A stretch of DNA of 64,000 nt, from contig NZ_JABTCF010000015.1 of the NCBI RefSeq assembly GCF_014596745.1, forward strand, positions 46,625-110,624, in the 5' to 3' direction. The DNA is from Maribacter aquimaris (GTDB taxonomy: Bacteria; Bacteroidota; Bacteroidia; Flavobacteriales; Flavobacteriaceae). Shown in pieces: positions 37,537 to 46,413 of the stretch; the stretch's first letter is position 1, and every line of letters starts with the position of its first letter. A program made the position numbers and the translations under genes. A model generated the notes under the pieces. That model was not told the origin of the DNA. It was given only the letters and a program-made list of their open reading frames with translations, and did not search any database.

Positions 37537-38730
37537 ATGCCATCCATATCGAAAAAAGGATTTTCCATGCCCGAATCACCGATTCGAAAATTGGTTCCTT
37601 ATGCTGAAAAGGCAAAAAAAGAAGGGGTAAAAGTGATACACCTGAATATTGGCCAACCCGATATCAAAACACCAAAGATCGCACTGGATGCCGTAAAGAA
37701 CAATACCATTTCGGTATTGTCCTATAGCCGAACCGAAGGCTCCGAAGCCTATCGCGAAAAATTGGCCCGGTATTATGCAAACCACGACATAGCGGTTACC
37801 GCCCAGGATATCTTGGTAACCACTGGCGGTTCCGAAGCACTTTCCTTTACCATGGGGAGCATCGCCGACAGCGACGATGAAATCATCATCCCAGAACCTT
37901 TTTATGCCAATTACAATGGATTTGCCACTGCGATGGGCGTTACGGTCGTACCTGTCGTTTCCCAAATAGACAATAATTTCGCCCTGCCTCCCATAGAAGA
38001 GTTCGAAAAACTGATCACTCCAAAAACAAAGGCAATACTGATCTGTAATCCCGGCAATCCAACGGGATACCTCTACACCCGGGAAGAAATCAAAAAATTA
38101 GCCGTTATCGCCAAAAAACATGATCTTTTCCTGATTTCGGATGAAGTGTACCGGGAATTCACTTATGATAACAAGGAACATTATTCGATATTACAAGAAC
38201 CGGGAATGGACGAGCACGCCATTATCGTAGACTCCGTCTCCAAAAGATACAGCATGTGTGGTGCCCGAATCGGTTGTATGGTATCGAAGAACAAGGATGT
38301 CATGAAAACAGCCCTTAAATTCGCACAAGCACGGTTATCGCCCCCAACATATGCACAAATAGCCAGTGAGGCTGCCTTGGAGACCCCCCTAAGCTATTTC
38401 GAGGATGTAAAAAAAGAATATGTTTCCAGAAGAAACCTGCTCATTGGGGAACTGGAAAAAATAGAAGGAATCAAAATCGGACATCCCCAAGGGGCATTTT
38501 ATTGTATCGCCGAACTACCCATAAAAGACACCGACGTTTTTGCCCAGTGGTTACTTGAAGAATTCAGGGTCGATGGCGAAACGGTTATGGTAGCCCCAGC
38601 TGCGGGTTTCTACGCTTCTGAGGGGTTAGGAAAGAATCAAATACGAATTGCCTATGTTTTGGATAAGGAACGCCTTAAAAGGGCCGTATTTATCTTAAAA
38701 GAGGCTCTTAAATCTTACAAGGACCAATGA
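37537..38730 (+). CDS. PLP-dependent class I/II aminotransferase
   Basis: 397 residues, fold-type I. PLP-binding lysine is Lys236 in DSVSKRYSMCGARIG; the NPGNPTG motif (171-177) and SDEVYREF (201-208) are present. This subgroup is usually annotated as aspartate or generic aminotransferase; donor and acceptor are not determined. It overlaps murB by 4 bp (ATGA), so supply of an amino acid for cell-wall precursor synthesis is conceivable. Confidence 0.92.
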   Translation: MPSISKKGFSMPESPIRKLVPYAEKAKKEGVKVIHLNIGQPDIKTPKIALDAVKNNTISVLSYSRTEGSEAYREKLARYYANHDIAVTAQDILVTTGGSEALSFTMGSIADSDDEIIIPEPFYANYNGFATAMGVTVVPVVSQIDNNFALPPIEEFEKLITPKTKAILICNPGNPTGYLYTREEIKKLAVIAKKHDLFLISDEVYREFTYDNKEHYSILQEPGMDEHAIIVDSVSKRYSMCGARIGCMVSKNKDVMKTALKFAQARLSPPTYAQIASEAALETPLSYFEDVKKEYVSRRNLLIGELEKIEGIKIGHPQGAFYCIAELPIKDTDVFAQWLLEEFRVDGETVMVAPAAGFYASEGLGKNQIRIAYVLDKERLKRAVFILKEALKSYKDQ

Positions 38731-39743
38731 TTGTCCAAAAAAATATATCATTAAAACACTACAATACCTTTGGAATTGATGCCAAGGCAAGTTTTTTCTG
38801 CGAAATCAGTACTATTGACGATTTAAGGGAAGCCTTACAAAGCAATGTACACCCAAATCTTTTTATCATTAGCGGAGGAAGCAACATGCTGATCACCAAA
38901 GATATTGATGCCTTGGTGTTGTACATTAACATCAAAGGAAAGGAAATACTCGAAGAAGATGATGACCACGTCTACCTCAAGGTCATGGCCGGTGAAATTT
39001 GGCACGACCTGGTACTCTGGTGTCTAGAACGTGATTTCGGTGGTCTGGAGAATCTATCGCTTATCCCGGGGCATACCGGTACGGCCCCCATACAGAATAT
39101 CGGGGCATATGGCGTTGAACTCAAGGATACCATGGTACGTTGTGAGGCCATCCATATCGACGATCTTTCGACCAAGGTCTTTACCAAGCAAGACTGTGCG
39201 TTTGGCTATCGGGATTCTTATTTCAAGAATGAGGGTAAAGGCAAGTACATTATCACATCGGTCGTATTCAAACTCACCAAAAGAAACCACAAACCCAATA
39301 TGTCGTACGGGGCCATTGGCACCCTATTGGAACAATGGAATATCGGAGACCCTACCATTCAGGATGTTTCCAAGGCCATAGTGGCCATACGAAAAAGCAA
39401 ATTGCCAGATCCCAAGGAATTAGGCAATAGTGGCAGTTTCTTTAAAAACCCGGTTTTATCGAAATCGGAATTCGATAGTTTTATTGCTGACCATTCGACG
39501 GCCAAATACTATAAAGTGTCCGATGATGCCTATAAAGTACCTGCTGGCTGGCTGATTGAACAATGTGGTTTTAAAGGCAAGCGCTCTGGCGATGCCGGAG
39601 TACATAAAAACCAAGCTTTGGTTTTGGTGAATTACGGCAATGCGACAGGGGCCGAAATTATCGGCTTGGCACAAAAAATCATGGATACCGTTTATAACAC
39701 CTATGGAATTCGGATACATCCGGAAGTGAATATAATAAAATAA
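38727..39743 (+). CDS. murB: UDP-N-acetylenolpyruvoylglucosamine reductase
   Basis: FAD enzyme of peptidoglycan precursor synthesis (UDP-MurNAc formation). 338 residues, type I. HYNTFGIDAKA at the N-terminus, the FAD loop ISGGSNMLI, IQNIGAYGVE, the catalytic serine in GNSGSFFKNP and the C-terminal acidic HPEVNII. Translationally coupled to the aminotransferase. Confidence 0.96.
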   Translation: MIVQKNISLKHYNTFGIDAKASFFCEISTIDDLREALQSNVHPNLFIISGGSNMLITKDIDALVLYINIKGKEILEEDDDHVYLKVMAGEIWHDLVLWCLERDFGGLENLSLIPGHTGTAPIQNIGAYGVELKDTMVRCEAIHIDDLSTKVFTKQDCAFGYRDSYFKNEGKGKYIITSVVFKLTKRNHKPNMSYGAIGTLLEQWNIGDPTIQDVSKAIVAIRKSKLPDPKELGNSGSFFKNPVLSKSEFDSFIADHSTAKYYKVSDDAYKVPAGWLIEQCGFKGKRSGDAGVHKNQALVLVNYGNATGAEIIGLAQKIMDTVYNTYGIRIHPEVNIIK

Positions 39744-39745
39744 CC

Positions 39746-39772
39746 CCTGCTAGAGAATAACAGGGGCTATAC
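39746..39772 (+). terminator. Hairpin after murB
   Basis: CCCCTG and CAGGGG separated by about 11 nt, immediately after the murB stop; flanking ATA/TAT can extend the stem with one mismatch. No long U tract follows, so termination may be weak. Confidence 0.45.
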
Positions 39773-39794
39773 CAAACCAAACTAACCAAAAATA

Positions 39795-39821
39795 AAATGT
39801 ACAATAACCAGTTGTACATTT
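39795..39821 (+). promoter_or_regulatory. 10-bp perfect hairpin in the sigma-factor leader
   Basis: AAATGTACAA (39795-39804) and TTGTACATTT (39812-39821), loop 7 nt. The ATG at 39797 inside the left arm opens a 15-codon reading frame. It could be an RNA switch or a DNA operator for the ECF sigma operon. Confidence 0.45.
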
Positions 39822-39844
39822 ATGGGATTAAAATTTTGAGATAA
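39797..39844 (+). CDS. Candidate 15-residue leader peptide
   Basis: ATG at 39797 to TAA at 39842-39844, encoding MYNNQLYIYGIKILR. It follows an A/C-rich stretch (ACCAAACTAACCAAAAATAA) like flavobacterial translation leaders. The start codon lies in the stem of the hairpin at 39795-39821. Too short to judge by composition; speculative. Confidence 0.25.
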   Translation: MYNNQLYIYGIKILR

Positions 39845-39880
39845 CGCTAGCTATAACAATCAATTTTATAAATTAGCGTT
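39843..39880. repeat. Second inverted repeat in the sigma-factor leader
   Basis: AACGCTA (39843-39849) and TAGCGTT (39874-39880), with an inner TATA/TATA pairing, lie between the leader peptide frame and the sigma gene. Role unknown. Confidence 0.35.
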
Positions 39881-39951
39881 TAAAGGATATACGGTCATTA
39901 CCACCTGATTGGATGCCGTAAGCTAAAATATTTTCCAAGCCATACCAATAC

Positions 39952-40515
39952 ATGAGCGTACTGCTAGAAAAGCATATTGTGGAATTATTGCAAGAACGGG
40001 ACGAAAAAGCCATTTCCCTCTTGTACGAACACTATGGTGACACCCTCTACGGTGTGGCAAAGAAAGTGGTCCGCGATGAAGAGCTTGCACAGGACGTGTT
40101 ACAGGAAAGCTTTGTAAAGATTTGGAAGAAATCAGATTCCTACGATGCCTCAAAGGCAAAACTGTTCACTTGGCTGTTTCGAATTACCAGAAATACCGCC
40201 ATAGACAAATTACGAAGCGTCAACACAAAATCCGACAAAGAAATCCAAATGGATGTTTCTGACGTATATAATTTGGGTGTTGATAGCATCAAGCCTGAAT
40301 TTATGGATGTTCGTGAAAACCTGGACAAAATAGAGGACAAGTATCAAATTGTACTGGAAGCCCTATTTTTCCAAGGTATGACACAGCAAGAAGCCAGTGA
40401 TGAATTGGGTATTCCCTTGGGAACCATAAAATCGAGATTGAAGATTGGTCTTAGGGAATTGAAGAAAATCTATGGGCCGTCGATGATGCTTGCACTTTTA
40501 CTAAATCTGTTGTAA
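39952..40515 (+). CDS. ECF sigma-70 family RNA polymerase sigma factor
   Basis: 187 residues. Region 2 (about 20-90: LLYEHYGDTLYGVAKKVV, DVLQESFVKIWKK, FTWLFRITRNTAIDKLR) and region 4 (about 125-175: LFFQGMTQQEASDELGIPLGTIKSRLK) are intact. The stop shares one base with the start of the RskA-like anti-sigma gene (TAATG), so this is a sigma/anti-sigma operon. The trigger is unknown; this architecture often handles oxidative or envelope stress. A 208-bp structured leader lies upstream. Confidence 0.95.
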   Translation: MSVLLEKHIVELLQERDEKAISLLYEHYGDTLYGVAKKVVRDEELAQDVLQESFVKIWKKSDSYDASKAKLFTWLFRITRNTAIDKLRSVNTKSDKEIQMDVSDVYNLGVDSIKPEFMDVRENLDKIEDKYQIVLEALFFQGMTQQEASDELGIPLGTIKSRLKIGLRELKKIYGPSMMLALLLNLL

Positions 40516-41273
40516 TGAAAGAAAAAATAAAAATATTTTTAGATTCGGATTTACTTGAAAAGTATTTGCTGGGAACAACAAACCAGCAAGAATCCTTGCA
40601 AGTAGAGCGGTATTTGGCCATGTACCCTGAAGTTAGGGAAACCTACAACGAGCTTCAAGGCAATTTAGAGACTTTTGCCAAATTGCATGCCATTAAAACC
40701 CCAGAAGGTTTAAAGAACAAGATCATGGCCCGGATCAAATCCGAGAACACCAGTAGAAGAAAGTTCTTCAGGTATGCCATGGCTGCCAGTTTTGCAGCGG
40801 TAATGTTCGCCGGGGCCTCCTATTTCCTTTGGAATCAAAACCAGAACCTACAAGATGAGAATGTCCTTGTGAACAACAAGATCGAAACCCTGAAGGAAGA
40901 TATGAGACTTGAATTGGAGGATGTTCGTAACCAGTTTATCGTATTGAACAACCCACTTACCAAAAAATACAACGTCAAAGGAAACAAAAACGCCAAGGAA
41001 TTGAAGGCTGTGGCCTATATCAATCCCGTGAAAAAGTTATCCTATATCAACGTCAAAAAACTTCCCCACCTTTCCAAAAACCAAAGTTTCCAAATGTGGG
41101 CAGAGGTTAATGGTAAGATGATCAACTTGGGAATCATTGATGAATCAGCAGGACAAGAGAAGTTATTGGCCCTGCCTTATGCCGACAAAGCGGTGAGTTA
41201 TATCACCATTGAACCCAAGGGAGGGAATAACACCCCGACGGTTGAGAACATTGTCGCCAAGATCAATTACTAG
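40515..41273 (+). CDS. RskA-like anti-sigma factor
   Basis: 252 residues. Cytoplasmic N-terminal part (1-84) with the anti-sigma helical pattern (LEKYLLGTTNQQES), one transmembrane helix (about 85-105) and a periplasmic anti-sigma-K domain (about 150-250: YINPVKKLSYINVKKLPHLS, SFQMWAEVNGKMINLGI in parts). No zinc-binding HxxxCxxC motif. Predicted to hold the upstream sigma factor at the membrane until degraded. It ends 29 bp before a strong terminator. Confidence 0.92.
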   Translation: MKEKIKIFLDSDLLEKYLLGTTNQQESLQVERYLAMYPEVRETYNELQGNLETFAKLHAIKTPEGLKNKIMARIKSENTSRRKFFRYAMAASFAAVMFAGASYFLWNQNQNLQDENVLVNNKIETLKEDMRLELEDVRNQFIVLNNPLTKKYNVKGNKNAKELKAVAYINPVKKLSYINVKKLPHLSKNQSFQMWAEVNGKMINLGIIDESAGQEKLLALPYADKAVSYITIEPKGGNNTPTVENIVAKINY

Positions 41274-41301
41274 TCCATTAAAATAATAGAAGCTATTTCC
41301 T

Positions 41302-41336
41302 AAGCCCTGACGATACAGTCAGGGCTTTATTTTTAT
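41302..41336 (+). terminator. Rho-independent terminator of the sigma/anti-sigma operon
   Basis: AAGCCCTGAC (41302-41311) and GTCAGGGCTT (41318-41327), 10-bp perfect stem with loop GATACA, followed by TATTTTTAT. Confidence 0.9.
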
Positions 41337-41357
41337 ATCTTTGTCAAAAATTTTATA

Positions 41358-41567
41358 ATGAAATTGATTCTTTTGACAATTGGTCTATTAGCAGTAGCCT
41401 TTGCTGGGATTGCCATTAAAATATGGTCTAAGAAAAACGGCCGTTTTGCCGGCACATGTGCAAGCCAGAGTCCCTTCCTTAACAAGGACGGTGAAGCGTG
41501 TGGAATGTGTGGAAAATTACCTGGTGAACGGGATTGCGAAAAAGAGGCCACGGCGGAATTGCACTAA
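41358..41567 (+). CDS. Small membrane protein with four cysteines
   Basis: 69 residues: one N-terminal transmembrane helix or uncleaved signal (about 3-22), then a short Lys-rich linker and a domain with Cys34, Cys48, Cys51 and Cys60 (C-x13-C-x2-C-x8-C, containing CGMCGK). The pattern suggests a metal- or cluster-binding knuckle or paired disulfides; I recognise no function. It lies between the terminator of one ECF sigma operon and the GTG start of a second ECF sigma gene (36 bp downstream), so it may share a transcript with the latter. Confidence 0.7.
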   Translation: MKLILLTIGLLAVAFAGIAIKIWSKKNGRFAGTCASQSPFLNKDGEACGMCGKLPGERDCEKEATAELH

Positions 41568-41579
41568 AACGATGTACTT

Positions 41580-41606
41580 CAGGGTGTAAATCCCTGTTCA
41601 GATGTG
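41580..41606 (+). promoter_or_regulatory. Hairpin and unusual initiation region of the second ECF sigma gene
   Basis: CAGGG (41580-41584) pairs with CCCTG (41592-41596), 7-nt loop, ending 7 bp before the GTG start at 41604. The start region reads GATGTGAAT: an ATG immediately followed by TGA overlaps the GTG in another frame. This arrangement decides the GTG start and may lower translation. Confidence 0.4.
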
Positions 41607-42161
41607 AATAATACCGAAGACAATTTACTTGTTACGATCAACAAGGCAAAGATGGGCAACCAAATGGCCTTCAGTCTACTATTGGATACTTTTTGGAACG
41701 ACGTTTATGGCTTTCAGCTAAAACGTACCGAAAACGAGAATGATGCCGAAGACATTACCGTACAGACGTTCTCCAAAGCCTTCGACAAGATCGAAACCTT
41801 CGACGATTCATACAAATTCAAGACTTGGCTCATTGCGATTTCAAAGAACATCCATGTTGATCTTTTGCGTAAACGCAAAAGAAATGTGTTGGGAACAGGG
41901 GGAAACAATGACGCCATTTCCAAAGTTTTGGATGATGCCCCCACAGCCGAAGATCGTCTGATCACAGAGCAGAACTTGGCTACCTTGCTACAGAACATCA
42001 AAAAACTGAAGCCTCATTACCAAGAGGTGATCAACCTCCGGTATTTTCATGAATTGAGTTATGCCGCAATTGCCACCGAACTCAACGAACCGATAAACAA
42101 CATAAAGGTAAAGTTGTTAAGGGCCAAGAAATTACTGGCAGAGATCATTCGGAAAAGATAA
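41604..42161 (+). CDS. Second ECF sigma-70 family sigma factor (GTG start)
   Basis: 185 residues. Region 2 (FNDVYGFQLKR-type start, DAEDITVQTFSKAFDKI, FKTWLIAISKNIHVDLLRKRKR) and region 4 (LKPHYQEVINLRYFHELSYAAIATEL in parts) are intact. No ATG precedes region 2 after the in-frame stop at 41565, so GTG at 41604 is the start. No anti-sigma gene is adjacent; lipA follows after its own promoter. The regulon is unknown. Confidence 0.9.
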   Translation: MNNTEDNLLVTINKAKMGNQMAFSLLLDTFWNDVYGFQLKRTENENDAEDITVQTFSKAFDKIETFDDSYKFKTWLIAISKNIHVDLLRKRKRNVLGTGGNNDAISKVLDDAPTAEDRLITEQNLATLLQNIKKLKPHYQEVINLRYFHELSYAAIATELNEPINNIKVKLLRAKKLLAEIIRKR

Positions 42162-42247
42162 TACATACTCCAAACCCGCTTTACGACCCCATCATCCTAT
42201 AGTGTTTCAATACCCTTTAGACTGATGGTCAAACGTTATATTGTTCG

Positions 42248-42255
42248 TATATTTG
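42248..42255 (+). promoter_or_regulatory. lipA promoter -7 box
   Basis: TATATTTG is an exact TAnnTTTG match, 15 bp before the lipA ATG at 42270. A start at about 42262 excludes use of the earlier in-frame ATG at 42225. Confidence 0.6.
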
Positions 42256-42269
42256 TAGAAAATTTAAAT

Positions 42270-43136
42270 ATGGCTGCAGATAGCATTGCACCTCCAAAGG
42301 GCAAACCAAAATGGTTACGTGTTAAATTGCCAACAGGCAAAAATTATACCCAATTACGCGAATTGGTAGACAAGTATGACCTGAATACCATTTGTACCTC
42401 GGGAAGCTGTCCAAATATGGGTGAATGTTGGGGCGAAGGCACTGCCACCTTCATGATCTTGGGCAACATATGTACCCGTTCATGTGGTTTTTGTGGGGTA
42501 CAGACAGGACGCCCCTCTGCCGTAGATTGGGAAGAACCGGAAAAAGTAGCAAGATCCATTAAGTTAATGGGCATAAAACACGCTGTAATCACTTCGGTCG
42601 ATCGTGATGACCTAAAGGACATGGGCTCTATCATATGGGCGGAAACAGTAAAGGCCATCCGTAGAATGAACCCTACTACCACTTTGGAAACGTTGATTCC
42701 TGATTTTCAAGGCATCGAAAGGCATTTGGACCGTATTGTAAAGGTTGCCCCTGAGGTGGTATCACATAATATGGAAACCGTTAAAAGACTTACAAGGGAA
42801 GTCCGTATACAAGCCAAGTACGAGAGAAGTCTCGAAGCTTTGGCCTATTTGCATGACCAAGGGGTAAACCGAACAAAATCAGGGATAATGTTAGGCCTCG
42901 GCGAACTTGAGGATGAGGTTTTGGAAACCATGGAAGACTTAAGAAAAGTCAATGTGGATGTACTTACTATTGGACAGTACCTACAACCTTCCAAAAAACA
43001 TTTACCTGTAAAGGAATTCATTCTTCCCGAACAGTTTAAAAAATATGAGGAAGCCGGACTTCAAATGGGATTCAGACATGTAGAAAGCGGTGCATTGGTG
43101 CGCTCTTCCTACAAAGCACACAAACATATCCATTAA
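42270..43136 (+). CDS. lipA: Lipoyl synthase
   Basis: Radical SAM enzyme inserting two sulfurs into octanoyl groups of lipoyl domains. 288 residues from the ATG at 42270 ([10 protein letters not shown]). Auxiliary cluster cysteines Cys42, Cys47, Cys53 ([12 protein letters not shown]) and radical SAM cysteines Cys68, Cys72, Cys75 (CTRSCGFC) are present, as is the C-terminal RSSY motif whose serine ligates the auxiliary cluster. The promoter at 42248 fixes the start. Confidence 0.97.
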   Translation: MAADSIAPPKGKPKWLRVKLPTGKNYTQLRELVDKYDLNTICTSGSCPNMGECWGEGTATFMILGNICTRSCGFCGVQTGRPSAVDWEEPEKVARSIKLMGIKHAVITSVDRDDLKDMGSIIWAETVKAIRRMNPTTTLETLIPDFQGIERHLDRIVKVAPEVVSHNMETVKRLTREVRIQAKYERSLEALAYLHDQGVNRTKSGIMLGLGELEDEVLETMEDLRKVNVDVLTIGQYLQPSKKHLPVKEFILPEQFKKYEEAGLQMGFRHVESGALVRSSYKAHKHIH

Positions 43137-43189
43137 TTGGGTAACGTAGCCCCTTATTGAAAAACATCCTGTAATTTAGGACAACTCCT

Positions 43190-44200
43190 ATGAAAAAAGT
43201 TAATATCGGCATCAATGGCTTCGGTAGGATTGGCCGCACCCTATTCAGATTACTCAAGGATCACCCACACCTCAACGTGGTTGCCATCAACGACTTGGCA
43301 AACGCAAGGACCTTGGCCCATCTTTTAAAATATGACAGCATCCATGGTGTTTGGCATAACCATATCACCCATGGGGAAAATGCGATTATTGTCGGGGATA
43401 AAAAAATAATGTTGACCAATGCCACCTCGCCCGAACAGATACCATGGTCAGACAACGATGTGGACATTGTCATTGAATGCAGCGGTAAATTCAAGACCCG
43501 TGAGGCACTCCAACACCACATCACCAACGGTGCCAAAAAGGTTATTCTCTCCGTTCCCCCAGTTGATGAGTCGATTAAAATGGTGGTCTTCGGCATCAAT
43601 GAAGGTACGATTACCGCTAAAGACCAGATCATTTCCAATGCTTCCTGTACCACGAACAACGCCGCTCCCATGATCAAGGTCATTAAAGACCTATGTGGCA
43701 TTGAGCAAGCTTATATCACCACGATACACTCCTACACCACCGACCAGAGTTTACACGATCAGCCCCACAACGACCTTAGAAGGGCACGTGCGGCTTCCCA
43801 ATCGATCATTCCCACAACGACAGGGGCAGCAAAGGCCTTAACACGGATGTTCCCGGATTTGGCCGATGTCATTGGGGGTTGCGGCATCAGGGTGCCTGTG
43901 CCAAACAACTCATTGACGGACATTACGTTCAATGTGAAAAAGAAAACATCGATTCAAGAAATAAACGATACTTTTAGGAAAGCTTCCCAAAATGAATTAA
44001 AAAACGTACTTTTTTACACGGAAGACCCTATAGTATCTGTTGATGTGAACAATAGTTGTTATTCTTGTACGTTTGATTCACAGATGACTTCAGTAATCGG
44101 AAGAATGGTAAAAATTATTGGATGGTACGATAATGAAACCGGTTACAGTAGTCGAATCATAGACGTAATCAACTTATTGATAGAAAAAAGATTCATTTGA
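43190..44200 (+). CDS. gap: Glyceraldehyde-3-phosphate dehydrogenase
   Basis: 336 residues, NAD-dependent glycolytic type. NAD-binding INGFGRIGRTLFR at 8-20, catalytic Cys153 in SNASCTTNNAAP, and WYDNETGYS at the C-terminus. Adenine-ribose Asp at IND (about 35) suggests NAD preference. Whether it is the main glycolytic or a second isozyme cannot be told. Overlaps the next gene, a hybrid kinase, by 4 bp (TTGA), an unexpected pairing. Confidence 0.96.
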   Translation: MKKVNIGINGFGRIGRTLFRLLKDHPHLNVVAINDLANARTLAHLLKYDSIHGVWHNHITHGENAIIVGDKKIMLTNATSPEQIPWSDNDVDIVIECSGKFKTREALQHHITNGAKKVILSVPPVDESIKMVVFGINEGTITAKDQIISNASCTTNNAAPMIKVIKDLCGIEQAYITTIHSYTTDQSLHDQPHNDLRRARAASQSIIPTTTGAAKALTRMFPDLADVIGGCGIRVPVPNNSLTDITFNVKKKTSIQEINDTFRKASQNELKNVLFYTEDPIVSVDVNNSCYSCTFDSQMTSVIGRMVKIIGWYDNETGYSSRIIDVINLLIEKRFI

Positions 44201-46413
44201 ACCTAAAAACACCAAATACACGCTTTAAGGGATTAATCCTAATCCTGGTTTTCCTTTGTATTGGCAACGGCCTATTTGCCCAAGTCAACACAGACCAAAA
44301 CGACGTTGAAACTTATTTCGATGAAGCGAGGGCCTTTAGGAATAGAAACCAAATCGACTTGGCGTTACAATCCCTGGATAAGGCAGCCGCGATAGCCGAG
44401 GAGAACAAAGATGTGAAAAAGCTGATCGACAGCTACAATATGTTCGCCTTGCTTTATCTGAAACTGGACAAGGTAAACACGACCAAATACTATTGGGACA
44501 GGGCCAAAGTACTTTTGGAGGAGGTTGAATACCCCTATGGCGATGCCATTTATAAATATATCGAAGCCATACTCCTTTTCAGGGACAATCAGAATTTCCA
44601 AGCTATTTTCATGCTTAATGAGGCTCGGCAACTCAATAACGACCGTAACTTCTTTAACAACATACTATTGACTGAGGGGGAAATTTACCTGAACCTCGAA
44701 AAATATGAGAGTGCAGCGAAGAATTTCAATTCATTGATCGTAAATACCGATGTTTACGAAAAGGAGTATTTGGCCACAAGGGCCTATTTAGGGCTTGCCC
44801 AAACCCAATTGCGTACAGGCAATTTTGAGGAAGCCGCAAAAAATGCTACCAACGCTTTAAAAGTGGCTGAGGATAATGGATTTTCGGTCGAGATCGTAAC
44901 CGGGAATAGACTATTGGCCGAAACCAATGAGGAAATTGGCAATTACCAAAGTGCCCTTGCGGCCACCCGAAACCTACAAATAGCCAAAGACTCCCTTTTT
45001 AGTCTCGAAAAATTAAGTCTCGAAACCAAAACGGCCGATGAGATACACAGTGAAAATATGGCCAATGAAATCAAGCGGCAGGACAAACGCATTGAAGAGT
45101 TGAGCAAATCGGCAAACCGATCCGAGATTACGGCCATATTGACCTCCGCTTTTTTGATTATAATTTCGTTGTTGGCAGTATCCTTGTACAGGAACAATCA
45201 GATCAAATTAAAAACCAACGAACTGCTGCATACGAAAAACAGCGAGCTACAAGCTGCCAGGGATGCCGCCGTTAGTGCCATGGAGGCCAAAACGAATTTC
45301 CTATCCACCGTAAGTCATGAATTACGGACCCCACTTTATGCCGTTACGGGACTTACCCATTTATTATTGGAGGAAAATCCCAATAAAGACCAGATAGAAC
45401 ACCTAAAAGCCTTGAAATTCTCGGGGGATTACCTCCTGAATTTTATTAATGATATTTTACACATCAATAAGATCGATGCCGACAAATTGGAACCTTCGAT
45501 CATGGAGTTCAACCTTAGAAGGGTGTTAAAGGAGGTTATAAATTCCCTGCAACAAAGTGCCAAGAAGAACCATACCAAACTTATCCTGGATTATGACGAA
45601 AGCATACCCTCACATTTGATGAGCGACCCTATAAAGCTTTCCCAAATTTTCATGAACCTTATCGGTAATGCCTTAAAATTCACAAAAAATGGGGAAGTTA
45701 CCATAAAGGCCGAAATGGTTCATAAGGAAGAAGATGATGTTACCCTATATTTTGAGGTCAAGGATAACGGCATAGGCATTTCCTCGGAACAACAAGAAAA
45801 GATCTTTGATGGTTTTGAACAAGGCTCCATACAAATCAACCGGGAATACGGTGGTACGGGACTTGGACTAACCATTGTAAAAAGTTTACTTGGTCTGTTC
45901 GACAGCAAGATAAAACTGACTAGCGATATAGGCGAAGGCAGTACGTTTTACTTTGAATTGAAATTGAAAAGCAAGGATGGCATCATCGATGACATTCCTT
46001 TTGAAATCATTAAACAGGATTATGATTTCAAAGGACTCCATTTAATGATTGTCGAGGACAACAAGATCAATCAGGTGATCACCAAGAAAATGCTGTCCAA
46101 AAAAGAGATTACATCCGATATTGCCAGCAATGGGATGGAGGCCATCGAACTCGCCCATAAAAACAAATATGATGCCATTTTAATGGATATACACATGCCT
46201 GGGATCAGTGGTGAGGAAGCTACAATAGAAATCAGGAAATTCGATTCCATCACACCTATCATTGCGTTAACGGCCATCTCCCTGGACGATAGTTTGGAAA
46301 GTTTTTATGCCGCTGGCTGTAATGACGTCGTTACAAAACCTTTTAAACCCGAGGTCTTCTATCAAAAAATCGGTGAGAATATATTTGGAAGACAAGCAAA
46401 CACCACTACATAA
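44197..46413 (+). CDS. TPR-containing hybrid sensor histidine kinase/response regulator (TTG start)
   Basis: 738 residues. Signal-like N-terminus (ILILVFLCIGNGLFAQ, cleavage about 29), periplasmic TPR-type helical repeats (about 35-270), one transmembrane helix (about 311-331), coiled-coil linker, HisKA with His374 (TVSHELRTP), GHKL ATPase (NLIGNALKFT, DNGIGIS, GTGLGLTI), and a fused receiver domain with Asp664 (LMDIHMPG). TTG at 44197 is the only start that keeps the signal peptide; it overlaps the gap stop as TTGA. No DNA-binding output domain, so a separate target is expected. Confidence 0.93.
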   Translation: MNLKTPNTRFKGLILILVFLCIGNGLFAQVNTDQNDVETYFDEARAFRNRNQIDLALQSLDKAAAIAEENKDVKKLIDSYNMFALLYLKLDKVNTTKYYWDRAKVLLEEVEYPYGDAIYKYIEAILLFRDNQNFQAIFMLNEARQLNNDRNFFNNILLTEGEIYLNLEKYESAAKNFNSLIVNTDVYEKEYLATRAYLGLAQTQLRTGNFEEAAKNATNALKVAEDNGFSVEIVTGNRLLAETNEEIGNYQSALAATRNLQIAKDSLFSLEKLSLETKTADEIHSENMANEIKRQDKRIEELSKSANRSEITAILTSAFLIIISLLAVSLYRNNQIKLKTNELLHTKNSELQAARDAAVSAMEAKTNFLSTVSHELRTPLYAVTGLTHLLLEENPNKDQIEHLKALKFSGDYLLNFINDILHINKIDADKLEPSIMEFNLRRVLKEVINSLQQSAKKNHTKLILDYDESIPSHLMSDPIKLSQIFMNLIGNALKFTKNGEVTIKAEMVHKEEDDVTLYFEVKDNGIGISSEQQEKIFDGFEQGSIQINREYGGTGLGLTIVKSLLGLFDSKIKLTSDIGEGSTFYFELKLKSKDGIIDDIPFEIIKQDYDFKGLHLMIVEDNKINQVITKKMLSKKEITSDIASNGMEAIELAHKNKYDAILMDIHMPGISGEEATIEIRKFDSITPIIALTAISLDDSLESFYAAGCNDVVTKPFKPEVFYQKIGENIFGRQANTTT

